A DNA stretch of 33,853 nucleotides from Gammaproteobacteria bacterium (GTDB taxonomy: Bacteria; Pseudomonadota; Gammaproteobacteria; Steroidobacterales; Steroidobacteraceae): positions 1 to 33,853 of the forward strand of contig JAURLT010000044.1 of NCBI GenBank assembly GCA_030831085.1, written 5' to 3'. Under the pieces are notes generated by a model. That model searched no databases. It was not told where the DNA came from and was given only the letters and a program-made list of their open reading frames with translations. The translations under genes were made by a program, and so were the position numbers. This document shows positions 26,274-33,853 of this stretch, one piece after another; position 1 is the stretch's first letter, and every line of letters starts with the position of its first letter.

Positions 26274-28019
26274 TTGACGGCGGGCGACGCCAGCGACGAC
26301 CGGGACCTTGCGGCCAGTGCCGCCATCCTGGTCGTCGCCTCGTTCGCCCGCTACAACCAGGACTTTCGCGCCATCAGCCGACGCGCGCAGGAGCGGTTCG
26401 AAAATCGCGACTGGAAGGGCAGCCAGCGTGACGCCGTGGAGCGTCTGGAACTCTACACCCAGAGCGTGCGCGACACCCAGGCGCTGCTGGCCAGCACCCT
26501 TGGACACCGACTGCTCGACGTCGCCTTGTGGCGTACCATCAAGGCACGCCTGGCAGCCGAAATCACCGGCATGCCGGACCCGGAATTCCTGAAGACCTAT
26601 TTCAGTTCCATTACCCGACGGGTGTTCCAGACTGTCGGGGTGGACCCGGAGGTCGAGTTTTTTGCCCTCGACCTCGATCCCCTGCGGGGCACCAGCAGCG
26701 ACGGCATGACCGTCTCCTATGCCAACCGGGGCTCGCTGCCACTGCTGGTCGAGGAGATCCTGGCCAACTGCCGGCTGAAGGTGGGCTGGCGGGATTTCGA
26801 GGGCAGCGTCGAACACGTGGCTGCCGATATTCGCCTGCACCTGCAGCGCGTAGGCGAGGCTCGTCCGGTGCAGGTCATCGAACTGGTTCAGCCGATCTTC
26901 TTCCAGATGTCACGCGCCTACCTGGTGGGCCGGGTCCTCGGCGAGGGCTTCCAGTTGCCGCTGGTCGTCGCGCTGCGCAATACCGAGCGTGGCCTGTTGG
27001 TGGATGCGGTGATGCTCAGGGAGAGCGACGTCTCCATCCTGTTCAGCTTCACCCGCTCTTATTTCCACGTCGACCTGGAACGGGTGGGCGATGCCGTCTG
27101 TTTCCTGCGCACCCTGCTACCGCGCAAGCCGGTATCGGAGCTGTTCACCGTGCTTGGCCGGGCCAAGCAGGGCAAGACCGAACGCTTCCGCGAGATTTTC
27201 CGCCATCTCGAAGCCACCAACGACCGCTTCGTGATGGCACCGGGCGAGAAGGGCCTGGTGATGGCGTGCTTTACGCTGGCCTCTTTCGACGTGGTCTTCA
27301 AGGTGATCCGCGACCGCTTCCCCATGGTCAAGAACGTGCTCCGCGAAGAGGTCATGGCCAAGTACGACATGGTCTTCCGCCACGACCGGGCAGGCCGGCT
27401 GGTCGACGCCCAGGAATTCAGGCAGGTGCGTTTTCCCCGCGACCGTTTCGACGACGAAGTGCTGCGCGAACTACTCGGTGAGTGTGCCCTGTCCGCCCAG
27501 GTGGAGGACGGCGACCTGATCCTCGGACTGGTCTACATCGAGCGCAAGCTGACGCCGCTAAACCTCTACCTGAAGAGCGCGACCCCGGAGCAGGCGGAAC
27601 TGGCGGTGGTCGAGTACGGCCAGGCCATCCGCGAACTTGCCTATACCAATATCTTCGCCGGCGACCTGCTGCTGAAGAACTTCGGGGTGACCCGCCACGG
27701 CCGGGTGATCTTCTACGACTATGACGAGCTGTGTCCGGTGACGGACTGTCGCTTCCGCGACCTGCCCCAGGCCCGCGACGACGAGGACGAGATGCGCGCC
27801 GATCCCTGGTTCCAGGTGAATGACAACGACGTCTTCCCGGAAACCTTCATTCGCTTCCTGCCCTTCGAGCCGCACCTGAAGACCGTATTCCTGGAGAAAC
27901 ACGGCATGCTGCTGGAAGCCGACTGGTGGAGACAACTCCAGCACCGGATCCGCGAAGGTGAAATGGTCGAGGTCCTGCCCTACCACTCACATCGGGTGAG
28001 GGTCGCCAGCAGCTACTGA
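26274..28019 (+). CDS. aceK: Isocitrate dehydrogenase kinase/phosphatase
   Basis: AceK phosphorylates Icd at the active-site serine to shut it off, and reverses this, steering isocitrate between the TCA cycle and the glyoxylate bypass. The 581-residue length matches E. coli (578). The N-terminal regulatory half (about 1-310) includes RFENRDW and FQMSRAYLVGRV. The kinase-like half has the ATP loop APGEKGLVM (322-330), Lys343 in VFKVIRDRFP, Asp464 and Asn469 in NIFAGDLLLKNFGVTRHG and Asp482 in FYDYDE. All are shifted by 7 from E. coli Lys336, Asp457, Asn462 and Asp475. The start is a TTG at 26274 with GAGGGA just upstream; no in-frame ATG is near. Its usual partners aceB and aceA are absent here. 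The end overlaps the convergent PLP enzyme gene by 7 nt. Confidence 0.97.
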   Translation: MTAGDASDDRDLAASAAILVVASFARYNQDFRAISRRAQERFENRDWKGSQRDAVERLELYTQSVRDTQALLASTLGHRLLDVALWRTIKARLAAEITGMPDPEFLKTYFSSITRRVFQTVGVDPEVEFFALDLDPLRGTSSDGMTVSYANRGSLPLLVEEILANCRLKVGWRDFEGSVEHVAADIRLHLQRVGEARPVQVIELVQPIFFQMSRAYLVGRVLGEGFQLPLVVALRNTERGLLVDAVMLRESDVSILFSFTRSYFHVDLERVGDAVCFLRTLLPRKPVSELFTVLGRAKQGKTERFREIFRHLEATNDRFVMAPGEKGLVMACFTLASFDVVFKVIRDRFPMVKNVLREEVMAKYDMVFRHDRAGRLVDAQEFRQVRFPRDRFDDEVLRELLGECALSAQVEDGDLILGLVYIERKLTPLNLYLKSATPEQAELAVVEYGQAIRELAYTNIFAGDLLLKNFGVTRHGRVIFYDYDELCPVTDCRFRDLPQARDDEDEMRADPWFQVNDNDVFPETFIRFLPFEPHLKTVFLEKHGMLLEADWWRQLQHRIREGEMVEVLPYHSHRVRVASSY

Positions 28020-29185
28020 GCCGCGGCCACCAGCGCCTGAGACAGGTCGTCGATCAGGTCGGCCGTGTCCTCCGCACCGATTGACAGCCTGATCGTGGCC
28101 GGGGTCAGCTCGCTGAGGGTGCGCTGCTCGGGGGTGAAATCCCTCGGTTGCAGCAGCTGCGGGGGCATGACCAGCGAGTCCACCGAGCCGAGGCTGGCGG
28201 TGATCGCAAATAGCTCGAGGGCCTCGACGAAGCGCGTGCAGGCCTCCATTCCGCCCTCCAGTTGCAGGCAGATGACGGTCCCGAAGTCGTGCATCTGCTG
28301 ACGGGCAAGCTCATGGCGGGGGTGGCTGGCAAGGCCCGGATGGCGCAGGTGCCTGACCTGCGGCTGCCGCTCCAGCCAGGCGGCCACCTCCAGGGTCGAT
28401 TCAGCCTGGGCTGCATAGCGCAGGAAATAGGTCTTCATGCCCCGCAGGAGCAGGAAAGCGGCATGCGGATCCAGGACCGCACCCAGAGTCTGGCAGTCCT
28501 GGCGCATGGCGGCCACCTGCTCCGCCGAACCGATGATCGCACCACCCATGACGTCACCGTGGCCCGAGGCGTACTTGGTCAGGCTGTGGACGTACAGGTC
28601 CACCGGAAACTGGCCGTGGTTGTGAAAGCCAGCGAAGGTGTTGTCCATCACGGTCAGGGCCCCGGCCGCGCGGGCGGCAGCGCAGATCCGCGCGATGTCC
28701 GCTACCTTGTTGGCCGGGTTGGTGGGGCTCTCGAAGAAGACCAGGCGCGTGGGCGTGGCGGATAGCACCCTCTCCATCCCCTCCTCGTCCTCGATGGACA
28801 GCAGGGTGCAGGTGACGCCGTAGCGCTCCAGCAGCTGCCGAATCAGGTAACGACTGGGCCCATAGGTCTCGACAAATCCCAGCACGTGGTCGCCGGTCTT
28901 GCAGAGCGAGAGCAGGCAACTCGACACGGCCGCCATTCCGGAACCGACCACCACACAGTCCTCCCGCCCCTGCAGCCCGGCCAGCAGCTGTTCCAGCTGG
29001 CGCACGGTGGGGTTGGACATGCGTGAGTAGAAGTACCCCTCCCTTTCACCACGCAAGGCGCGCAGGGTCTCATCGATCCGGCTCATGCAGAACTTGACCG
29101 ACTGGTAGATCGGCGGCACCAGCGGCCGGTTGTCTGCTGGCGGATCGACCCGGGGAGGATGGATGGTGCGCGTACGATCTTTCAT
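28013..29185 (-). CDS. PLP-dependent trans-sulfuration family enzyme (Cys/Met metabolism)
   Basis: A 390-residue cytoplasmic PLP enzyme of the cystathionine gamma-synthase, cystathionine lyase and methionine gamma-lyase family. Visible landmarks are VPPIYQSVKF, YFYSRMSNPTVRQLE (about 51-65), the cofactor loop GSGMAAVSS, Asp181 in VMDNTFAG and the Schiff-base Lys204 in SLTKYASGHGDVMGG. SLGSVDSLVMPP and the C-terminal RLSIGAEDTADLIDDL close the fold. The family's enzymes differ by only a few residues, so the reaction (lyase or synthase, and which sulfur amino acid) cannot be fixed from sequence. No strong SD is seen. It diverges by 95 nt from the acyl-CoA dehydrogenase and lies beside a branched-chain keto acid cluster. 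A lyase producing 2-oxobutyrate would fit that setting. Confidence 0.87.
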   Translation of the reverse strand: MKDRTRTIHPPRVDPPADNRPLVPPIYQSVKFCMSRIDETLRALRGEREGYFYSRMSNPTVRQLEQLLAGLQGREDCVVVGSGMAAVSSCLLSLCKTGDHVLGFVETYGPSRYLIRQLLERYGVTCTLLSIEDEEGMERVLSATPTRLVFFESPTNPANKVADIARICAAARAAGALTVMDNTFAGFHNHGQFPVDLYVHSLTKYASGHGDVMGGAIIGSAEQVAAMRQDCQTLGAVLDPHAAFLLLRGMKTYFLRYAAQAESTLEVAAWLERQPQVRHLRHPGLASHPRHELARQQMHDFGTVICLQLEGGMEACTRFVEALELFAITASLGSVDSLVMPPQLLQPRDFTPEQRTLSELTPATIRLSIGAEDTADLIDDLSQALVAAAQ

Positions 29186-29220
29186 TTGTCGTCCAGTACA
29201 GGCTGTGGAACTTCAACCCG

Positions 29221-29236
29221 TGGCCATTGTCGGCCA
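29221..29236. repeat. Short inverted repeat in a divergent intergenic region
   Basis: TGGCC-N6-GGCCA lies in the 95-nt gap between the divergent PLP enzyme and acyl-CoA dehydrogenase genes. Its place suits an operator for a dimeric regulator, but it is short and may occur by chance. Confidence 0.25.
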
Positions 29237-29280
29237 GAATAACGGCCCTTGCCAGAACCTGACCCGGATTGGGAGTTGCC

Positions 29281-30444
29281 ATGGATTTCCAGCTGACCGA
29301 AGACCAGCAGATGCTGCAGGCTGCAGCCCGTGAGTTCGCCACCAACGAGATCGCGCCAGTGGCCGCCGAACATGATGCTGCCGGTAGCTTCCCTTCGGCC
29401 ACCATCCGCAAGGCGGGTGAACTGGGCTTCATGGGCGTCGAGGTCCCCGCCGAGTTCGGCGGAGCAGGCCTGGATCCCATCAGCTACGCCTTGCTGATCG
29501 AAGAGATCGCAGCGGCGGATGCGGCCCATTCAACCATCATCTCGGTCAACAACTCCCTCTACTGCCACGGCATCCTGGAGTTCGGCACCGAGGAACAGAA
29601 ACGGCGCTTCGTGACCCCGATCGCCTCAGGGCAGGCCATTGGCTGCTACGGCCTCACCGAGCCGCAGTCCGGCTCAGATGCTGCCAGCATGCGCACCCGC
29701 GCCGTTATCTCGGCGGACGGCAGCCACTACCTGCTGAACGGCAAGAAGTCCTGGATCACCTCCGGACCGGTTGCGGACTACATGGTGCTGTTTGCCGTCA
29801 CCGCCCCGGAGCGCAAGGCGCGTGGTATCAGCGCCTTCGTCATAGACTGCCACCAGCCGGGGTTCGTGCGCGGCAAGACCGAACCCAAGCTCGGTATTCG
29901 CGCCTCGGCCACCTGCGAGATCGAGTTCCAGGACTATCGGGTGCCGGTGGAGAATCGCCTCGGCGACGACGGCCAGGGCTTCGCCATCGCCATGACGGTC
30001 CTGGACTCCGGGCGCATCGGCATCGCCGCCCAGGCGGTCGGTATCGCCCGGGCCGCCTACGAGGCCTCGCTGGCCTACGTGCGCGAGCGCAAGGCCTTCG
30101 GCGCCCCGATCGGCAGTTTTCAGATGGTCCAGCAGAAGCTCGCGGACATGAAGTGCCGCATCGAGGCCGCGCGGCTCTTGACCCTGCAGGCAGCCTGGAA
30201 CAAGTCACGCTGCAAGACAAACGGCGAGCGCAACACCCTGTCCGGTTCGATCGCCAAGCTGACGGCCTCCGAAACGGCCATGTTCTGCGCTCACGCGGCC
30301 GTGCAGATCCACGGCGGCATGGGCTACAGCAAGGAGATGCCGCTTGAGCGCTACTTCCGCGATGCCAAGATCACCGAAATCTACGAGGGCACCAGCGAAA
30401 TCCAGCGGATGGTGATCGCCCGCGCCGAGACCGGCCTGCGCTGA
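29281..30444 (+). CDS. Acyl-CoA dehydrogenase, probably short or branched-chain
   Basis: A 387-residue FAD enzyme that makes the first double bond in acyl-CoA oxidation and passes electrons to ETF. The sequence carries CYGLTEPQSGSDAASM (FAD binding, about 122-137), KKSWITSG (about 155-162), RKAFGAPIGSFQMVQQKLADM and QIHGGMGYSKEMPLERYFRD. The catalytic Glu369 is in EIYEGTSEIQ, the position used by short-chain and 2-methylbutyryl-CoA enzymes rather than isovaleryl or long-chain ones. The ATG at 29281 has GGGAG 5 nt upstream. The gene faces ilvE and the bkd genes, which suggests isobutyryl- or 2-methylbutyryl-CoA as substrate; this is inference. Only 3 nt separate its stop from that of ilvE. Confidence 0.93.
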   Translation: MDFQLTEDQQMLQAAAREFATNEIAPVAAEHDAAGSFPSATIRKAGELGFMGVEVPAEFGGAGLDPISYALLIEEIAAADAAHSTIISVNNSLYCHGILEFGTEEQKRRFVTPIASGQAIGCYGLTEPQSGSDAASMRTRAVISADGSHYLLNGKKSWITSGPVADYMVLFAVTAPERKARGISAFVIDCHQPGFVRGKTEPKLGIRASATCEIEFQDYRVPVENRLGDDGQGFAIAMTVLDSGRIGIAAQAVGIARAAYEASLAYVRERKAFGAPIGSFQMVQQKLADMKCRIEAARLLTLQAAWNKSRCKTNGERNTLSGSIAKLTASETAMFCAHAAVQIHGGMGYSKEMPLERYFRDAKITEIYEGTSEIQRMVIARAETGLR

Positions 30445-30447
30445 GCC

Positions 30448-31476
30448 TCAGACCCGTTTCAGCCAGCCCTCGGGTGCCGGGCGAGTGCCCTGCTGCATGC
30501 TGACCAGCACTTCCCGCAGGCGGCGCGTGTGGGGGCCCACCTCGCCGTTGCCGACCGGGTGGGGCCGACCCTCGACCATCAGGCTGCCCACCCCAGCCAG
30601 CACGGCAGCCGTGCCGGACAGCGCGGCCTCACCGTCGCGGACCCACTCGAGCATTTCCGCCACGGTGAAGACCCGTTCCTCTACTCGGTAACCGAGCTCG
30701 GGCGCCACCTTCAGCAACGAATCGCGCGTAACCCCGTGCAGGAAGGTCGCGTCGAGGCTGCGGGTCAGGATGTGGCCGTCGCGGATCAGCAGGAAATTTG
30801 CGGCGCCCGTTTCCTGGACCTCGCCGCCGGGGCAGAACAGGACCTGGTCGACGCCATACTCGCGCTTGGCCGCGAGCGTCGGGCCCATGGCGGCCGCATA
30901 GTTGCCGCCAGTCTTGACCATACCGAGGTGCGAGGCGCAGCGGGTGGCCTGCGTCTCGACGTGGATCTTGAGCGGCTTCATGCCGCCGGCAAAGTAATCC
31001 CACACCGGACTCGCCATGACCAGCAACATCAACTCGCTCGGTGGAGTGGCTGCCGCGCCGATGTTGGGCGTAGTGCCAAACAACAAGGGCCTGAGGTACA
31101 GCGCACCCGGCGCCTCCGGCACCTCCTCACGGACCCGGTCAATGACACCGAGCACCATCTCTGCCAGCTGACCGGTCTCGGGCTCGGCCAGGGCCAGTGC
31201 CCGCGCGCTCTGCTGCATGCGCTGGATGTGCCGGTCCATGCGAAACACGTTGACGCTGCCATCGTCCCAGCGATAGGCCTTGAAGCCCTCGAACAGGGTA
31301 CTTGCGTAATGCAGCACGTGGGCCGCGGGGCTGAGTGGGATGGGGCCCACCGGCTTGAACTCGTGCGCCGACCAGCGGCCGCCAGCATAGGTCGCCATGG
31401 CCATGGTGGAGGCCAGCACGCTGCCGAATGCGGGACGAGCCTGGGGCTGATTCGGGATCTGGGTCTGGGCATTCAT
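30448..31476 (-). CDS. ilvE: Branched-chain amino acid aminotransferase
   Basis: A fold-type IV PLP enzyme that exchanges the amino group between Leu/Ile/Val and 2-oxoglutarate. The 342-residue length and motifs place it in the longer, eukaryote/Bacillus-like class: HVLHYASTLFEGFKAYR, RPLLFGTTPNIG, VKTGGNYAAAM with Schiff-base Lys188, and GGEVQETGAANFLLI. The E. coli enzyme is about 309 residues. It starts 6 nt after bkdB on the same strand, with a weak SD (AGGA) overlapping the end of bkdB. It therefore supplies keto acids directly to the dehydrogenase encoded upstream and probably works in the catabolic direction. Confidence 0.95.
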   Translation of the reverse strand: MNAQTQIPNQPQARPAFGSVLASTMAMATYAGGRWSAHEFKPVGPIPLSPAAHVLHYASTLFEGFKAYRWDDGSVNVFRMDRHIQRMQQSARALALAEPETGQLAEMVLGVIDRVREEVPEAPGALYLRPLLFGTTPNIGAAATPPSELMLLVMASPVWDYFAGGMKPLKIHVETQATRCASHLGMVKTGGNYAAAMGPTLAAKREYGVDQVLFCPGGEVQETGAANFLLIRDGHILTRSLDATFLHGVTRDSLLKVAPELGYRVEERVFTVAEMLEWVRDGEAALSGTAAVLAGVGSLMVEGRPHPVGNGEVGPHTRRLREVLVSMQQGTRPAPEGWLKRV

Positions 31477-31482
31477 GGGGTA

Positions 31483-32706
31483 TCAGTCCTGGATGAACAG
31501 GGTTGCGGGATGCTCCAGGCGCTGCTTGACGGCCTGGATCATGGCGGCGGCCTCGTGGCCGTCGACAAAACGATGATCGAAGGAAGAGGACAGGTTCATC
31601 ATGCGTCGGATGGCGATGGCACCATTGTGCACCATCGGACGATCCACCGCGCGGTTGACCCCAACAATGGCCACCTCCGGAGCGTTGACGATGGGCGTGG
31701 AGACAATGCCTCCCAGCTTGCCCAGACTGGTCAGGGTGATGGTGGATCCGGACAACTGCTCCCGGCTGGCTTTGCCGCTGCGCGCCGCCTGCGCCGCGGC
31801 GCCGATCGCAGCCGCCATCGCCGTAAGGGTCAGCGCCTCGGCGTGGCGAACCACCGGCACCTTGAGGCCCTCGGGGGTCTGGGTGGCGACGCCCAGGTGC
31901 ACGCCCGCGTGCCGTAGCAGCACTCCGCGGGACTCGTCGTAATGGGCGTTGCACTGGGGGTACTCGGACAGGGCTCGTACAAGGCCCACGGCGATGAACG
32001 GCAGCAGGGTGAAGCGCTCGACCCCGGCGGGCAGGCGTCCGTTGAGGTGGACGCGCAAGGCCTCCAGCTCGGTGACGTCGACTTCCTCGACATAGGCGAA
32101 ATGCGGAATGTTGCGCTTGGCCTCGCTCATGCGCTGGGCGATCAAGCGCCGCAGCCCGATGACCTTGATCTCCTCGACCTGCTCGCGTCTCGCCGCCGGT
32201 ACAGTTACGCCGGCTGGGGCTGCGTCGCCCCTGATGTGCACTTCGAGGTCGGCCGCGGTGATCCGTCCGCCGGGCCCTGAACCGGTCACGGCAGCAAGGT
32301 CGATGCCCGCCTCGCGCGCCTTGCGGCGGATGGCGGGCGAAGTCATCACCCGGGCGCCGGGCGCAGGTAACACCGCGGGTGCCGCTGCCGACACTGACAC
32401 TGCCGGCTGCGCCGGCGCTTGCTCTTGCGCCGCGCCCACCGGGCTACCATCAGCAACCCCCGCGCCAGCGACCTCAAACACGGCAAGTTCCGCTCCGACG
32501 GCCACCATGTCCCCGGGGCCTCCGGTAAGCGATACGACTCGTCCGCTGACCGGTGCCGGTACCTCGACGGCGGCCTTGTCGGTCATCACCTCGGCAATGA
32601 TGCTGTCCTCCTCGACCTCATCACCCACCTTGACCTTCCATTCGACCACTTCGGCCTCGACCGTGCCCTCGCCGAGGTCGGGCATCTTGAACACGTACCG
32701 GCTCAT
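31483..32706 (-). CDS. bkdB: Branched-chain 2-oxo acid dehydrogenase E2 (lipoamide acyltransferase)
   Basis: E2 moves the acyl group from E1 to CoA through its lipoyl arm and forms the core of the BCKDH complex; 407 residues. One lipoyl domain (about 1-80) has Lys44 in VMTDKAAVEVPAPVSG, a form seen in Pseudomonas BkdB. An Ala/Pro-rich linker (about 85-118) follows, then the E1/E3-binding domain (MTSPAIRRKAREAGIDLAAV, about 121-155). The catalytic acyltransferase domain (about 180-407) contains His378 in SSSFDHRFVDG. The ATG at 32704-32706 overlaps the bkdA2 stop (ATGA); this and the conserved MSRYVFKMPDLGEG N-terminus fix the start. An E3 (lipoamide dehydrogenase) gene does not follow; ilvE does. 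Confidence 0.96.
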   Translation of the reverse strand: MSRYVFKMPDLGEGTVEAEVVEWKVKVGDEVEEDSIIAEVMTDKAAVEVPAPVSGRVVSLTGGPGDMVAVGAELAVFEVAGAGVADGSPVGAAQEQAPAQPAVSVSAAAPAVLPAPGARVMTSPAIRRKAREAGIDLAAVTGSGPGGRITAADLEVHIRGDAAPAGVTVPAARREQVEEIKVIGLRRLIAQRMSEAKRNIPHFAYVEEVDVTELEALRVHLNGRLPAGVERFTLLPFIAVGLVRALSEYPQCNAHYDESRGVLLRHAGVHLGVATQTPEGLKVPVVRHAEALTLTAMAAAIGAAAQAARSGKASREQLSGSTITLTSLGKLGGIVSTPIVNAPEVAIVGVNRAVDRPMVHNGAIAIRRMMNLSSSFDHRFVDGHEAAAMIQAVKQRLEHPATLFIQD

Positions 32707-33719
32707 ACCGCCTCCATCACGCGCTCGAGTGCGCTTGCCACCCGTTTCTGACCGGGAAAGTATTCCCATTCGAAGGCATGGGGATAGGGCGTGTCCCAGC
32801 CAGCCACTCGCAGGATCGGCGCCTGCAGATGCCAGAAGCACTCCTCCTGAATGGTGGCCGACAACTCGCCCCCATAACCGCCAAAGCGGGTGGCCTCGTG
32901 TACGACTACGCAGCGCCCGGTGCGGCGGACCGACTGCACCAGGGTATCGACATCCAGTGGCACCATGCTGCGCACGTCGATGATTTCCGCATCAATACCC
33001 GCTGCACGGGCCGCCGCTACCGCTACGTGGACCATGGTTCCGTAGGTGACAACCGTCACCTCCGTGCCTGGTTGCACGATCTCGCAGCGGCCAATCGGGA
33101 CTTTGTAATAGCCATCCGGCACCTCGCCCTTCGGGTGGGCGCTCCAGGGCACCGCCGCCTGGTCGGGCTGGCCATCGAAGGGCCCGTTATAGATTCGCTT
33201 GGGTTCGAAGAAGATCACCGGATCGTCATCTTCGATGGCCGAGATCAGCAAGCCCTTCGCGTCGTAAGGGTTGGAGGGCATCACCACCTTGAGTCCGGAC
33301 ACGTGGGCAAAGATGCCCTCGGGGCTCTGCGAGTGGGTCTGGCCGCCCCGGATACCGCCGCCACAGGGCGTACGGATGGTGACCGGCGCAAAAAACTCGC
33401 CGGCACTGCGGTAACGCAACCTGGCCAGTTCGCTGACGATCTGATCGTAGGCCGGATAAATGTAGTCCGCGAACTGGATTTCGGCCACCGGCCGCAGGCC
33501 GTTGACCCCCATGCCGATGGCTGCGGCCACGATGCCGCCCTCGGCAATCGGGGTATCCAGCACCCGGTGCGGACCGTACTTCCGCTGCAGGCCGTCGGTG
33601 GTGCGAAAAACACCCCCAAAGTAGCCGATATCCTCGCCCAGCAGAACCACCTTGGGATCACGGCCGAGCATGATGTCCATGGCCGAGTTGAGGGCCTGGA
33701 TCATGTTCATCTGTGCCAT
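32703..33719 (-). CDS. bkdA2: Branched-chain 2-oxo acid dehydrogenase E1 beta
   Basis: The beta subunit of the thiamine diphosphate-dependent E1 that decarboxylates branched-chain 2-oxo acids; 338 residues. It matches Pseudomonas BkdA2 along its length: GEDIGYFGGVFRTTDGLQ, DTPIAEGGIVAAAIGMG, EIQFADYIYPAYDQIVSE, RTPCGGGIRGGQTHSQSPEG, PSNPYDAKGLL, FFEPKRIYNGPFDG and GWDTPYPHAFEWEYFPG. The EGGI glutamate region is the expected ThDP-contact site. The start follows the bkdA1 stop by 2 nt behind a very G-rich SD (GGGAGGGGGG), and the stop overlaps bkdB (ATGA). Pyruvate dehydrogenase E1 beta is less likely given the FGGVFR and KRIYNGPFDG segments. Confidence 0.97.
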   Translation of the reverse strand: MAQMNMIQALNSAMDIMLGRDPKVVLLGEDIGYFGGVFRTTDGLQRKYGPHRVLDTPIAEGGIVAAAIGMGVNGLRPVAEIQFADYIYPAYDQIVSELARLRYRSAGEFFAPVTIRTPCGGGIRGGQTHSQSPEGIFAHVSGLKVVMPSNPYDAKGLLISAIEDDDPVIFFEPKRIYNGPFDGQPDQAAVPWSAHPKGEVPDGYYKVPIGRCEIVQPGTEVTVVTYGTMVHVAVAAARAAGIDAEIIDVRSMVPLDVDTLVQSVRRTGRCVVVHEATRFGGYGGELSATIQEECFWHLQAPILRVAGWDTPYPHAFEWEYFPGQKRVASALERVMEAV

Positions 33720-33721
33720 GG

Positions 33722-33853
33722 TCAGCCCCCCTCCCGTTCGGCGCGCAGCTCGGCGTCCTGCCGCTTGAGATGCTCGGGCATCTCCTTGAAGACATCCTCG
33801 AACATCAGGTGGGGATCGAGGCGCGGCGCTTCGTTGAGGGTGCCGTAGGTGAC
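33722..33853 (-). CDS. bkdA1: Branched-chain 2-oxo acid dehydrogenase E1 alpha, C-terminal end only
   Basis: Only the last 43 codons and the TGA stop (33722-33724) are in the window; the 5' part lies beyond it. The visible tail includes LMFEDVFKEMPEHLKRQDAE, which closely matches the C-terminus of Pseudomonas BkdA1, and its place directly before bkdA2 agrees. It completes the gene order bkdA1-bkdA2-bkdB-ilvE. Too short to judge catalytic residues. Confidence 0.85.
   Translation of the reverse strand, partial: VTYGTLNEAPRLDPHLMFEDVFKEMPEHLKRQDAELRAEREGG

Noticed and set aside
24662-26326. A 554-codon minus-strand open frame opposite icd
   Set aside because: It is the complement of the highly conserved icd gene and shows no protein family features.
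30529-31917. A 462-codon plus-strand open frame opposite ilvE and bkdB
   Set aside because: It spans the junction of two real genes on the other strand and has no recognisable domain.

Overview
The window is a GC-rich, very compact stretch of bacterial chromosome. The gene set points to a Gammaproteobacterium: AceK, a FadB/FadA pair very close to the E. coli proteins, a Pseudomonas-like branched-chain keto acid dehydrogenase (BkdA1/A2/B), SlyD, a PlpD-type patatin autotransporter and two TonB-dependent receptors. The genus cannot be told from the sequence alone. No tRNA, rRNA, CRISPR array, insertion sequence or prophage gene was found, and no stretch over 300 bases lacks a gene.

Layout from left to right. 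(1) 2-2097 (+): two translationally coupled family III (CaiB/BaiF) CoA-transferases; the first is cut by the window edge. (2) 2103-6997 (-): an exported beta-helix-like lipoprotein, then a large TonB-dependent receptor, then slyD. (3) 7184-8792 (+): a SYLF-domain exported protein and a beta-hydroxyacid dehydrogenase-like oxidoreductase. (4) 8779-11671 (-): a PlpD-like patatin phospholipase and msrA. (5) 11746-14288 (+): a second TonB-dependent receptor coupled to a small YdcZ/DUF606 membrane protein. (6) 14230-24792 (-): seven closely packed genes. These are a small Cys/His-rich exported protein, a Cu/Ag efflux system (TolC-type channel, CusB-type adaptor with a metal-binding domain, CusA-type pump), fadB, fadA and agmatine deiminase. 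(7) 24968-28019 (+): NADP isocitrate dehydrogenase followed at once by its regulator, the kinase/phosphatase AceK. (8) 28013-29185 (-): a trans-sulfuration family PLP enzyme. (9) 29281-30444 (+): an acyl-CoA dehydrogenase. (10) 30448-33853 (-): bkdA1 (3' end only), bkdA2, bkdB and ilvE.

Themes. Branched-chain amino acid breakdown (IlvE, BCKDH E1/E2, acyl-CoA dehydrogenase, possibly the beta-hydroxyacid dehydrogenase) and fatty acid beta-oxidation (FadBA) both yield acetyl-CoA. The Icd/AceK pair controls the branch point between the TCA cycle and the glyoxylate bypass, where that acetyl-CoA is used. The other theme is the envelope: two TonB receptors with unusual partner genes, an outer-membrane patatin, a SYLF protein and copper/silver efflux.

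The best candidates for something under-described are the receptor/beta-helix lipoprotein pair (2665-6997), the receptor/YdcZ pair (11746-14288), the small metal-ligand-rich protein leading the cus genes (24400-24792), and the direct icd-aceK linkage. All five convergent gene junctions either overlap or are separated by no more than 5 nt, leaving no room for ordinary terminators.
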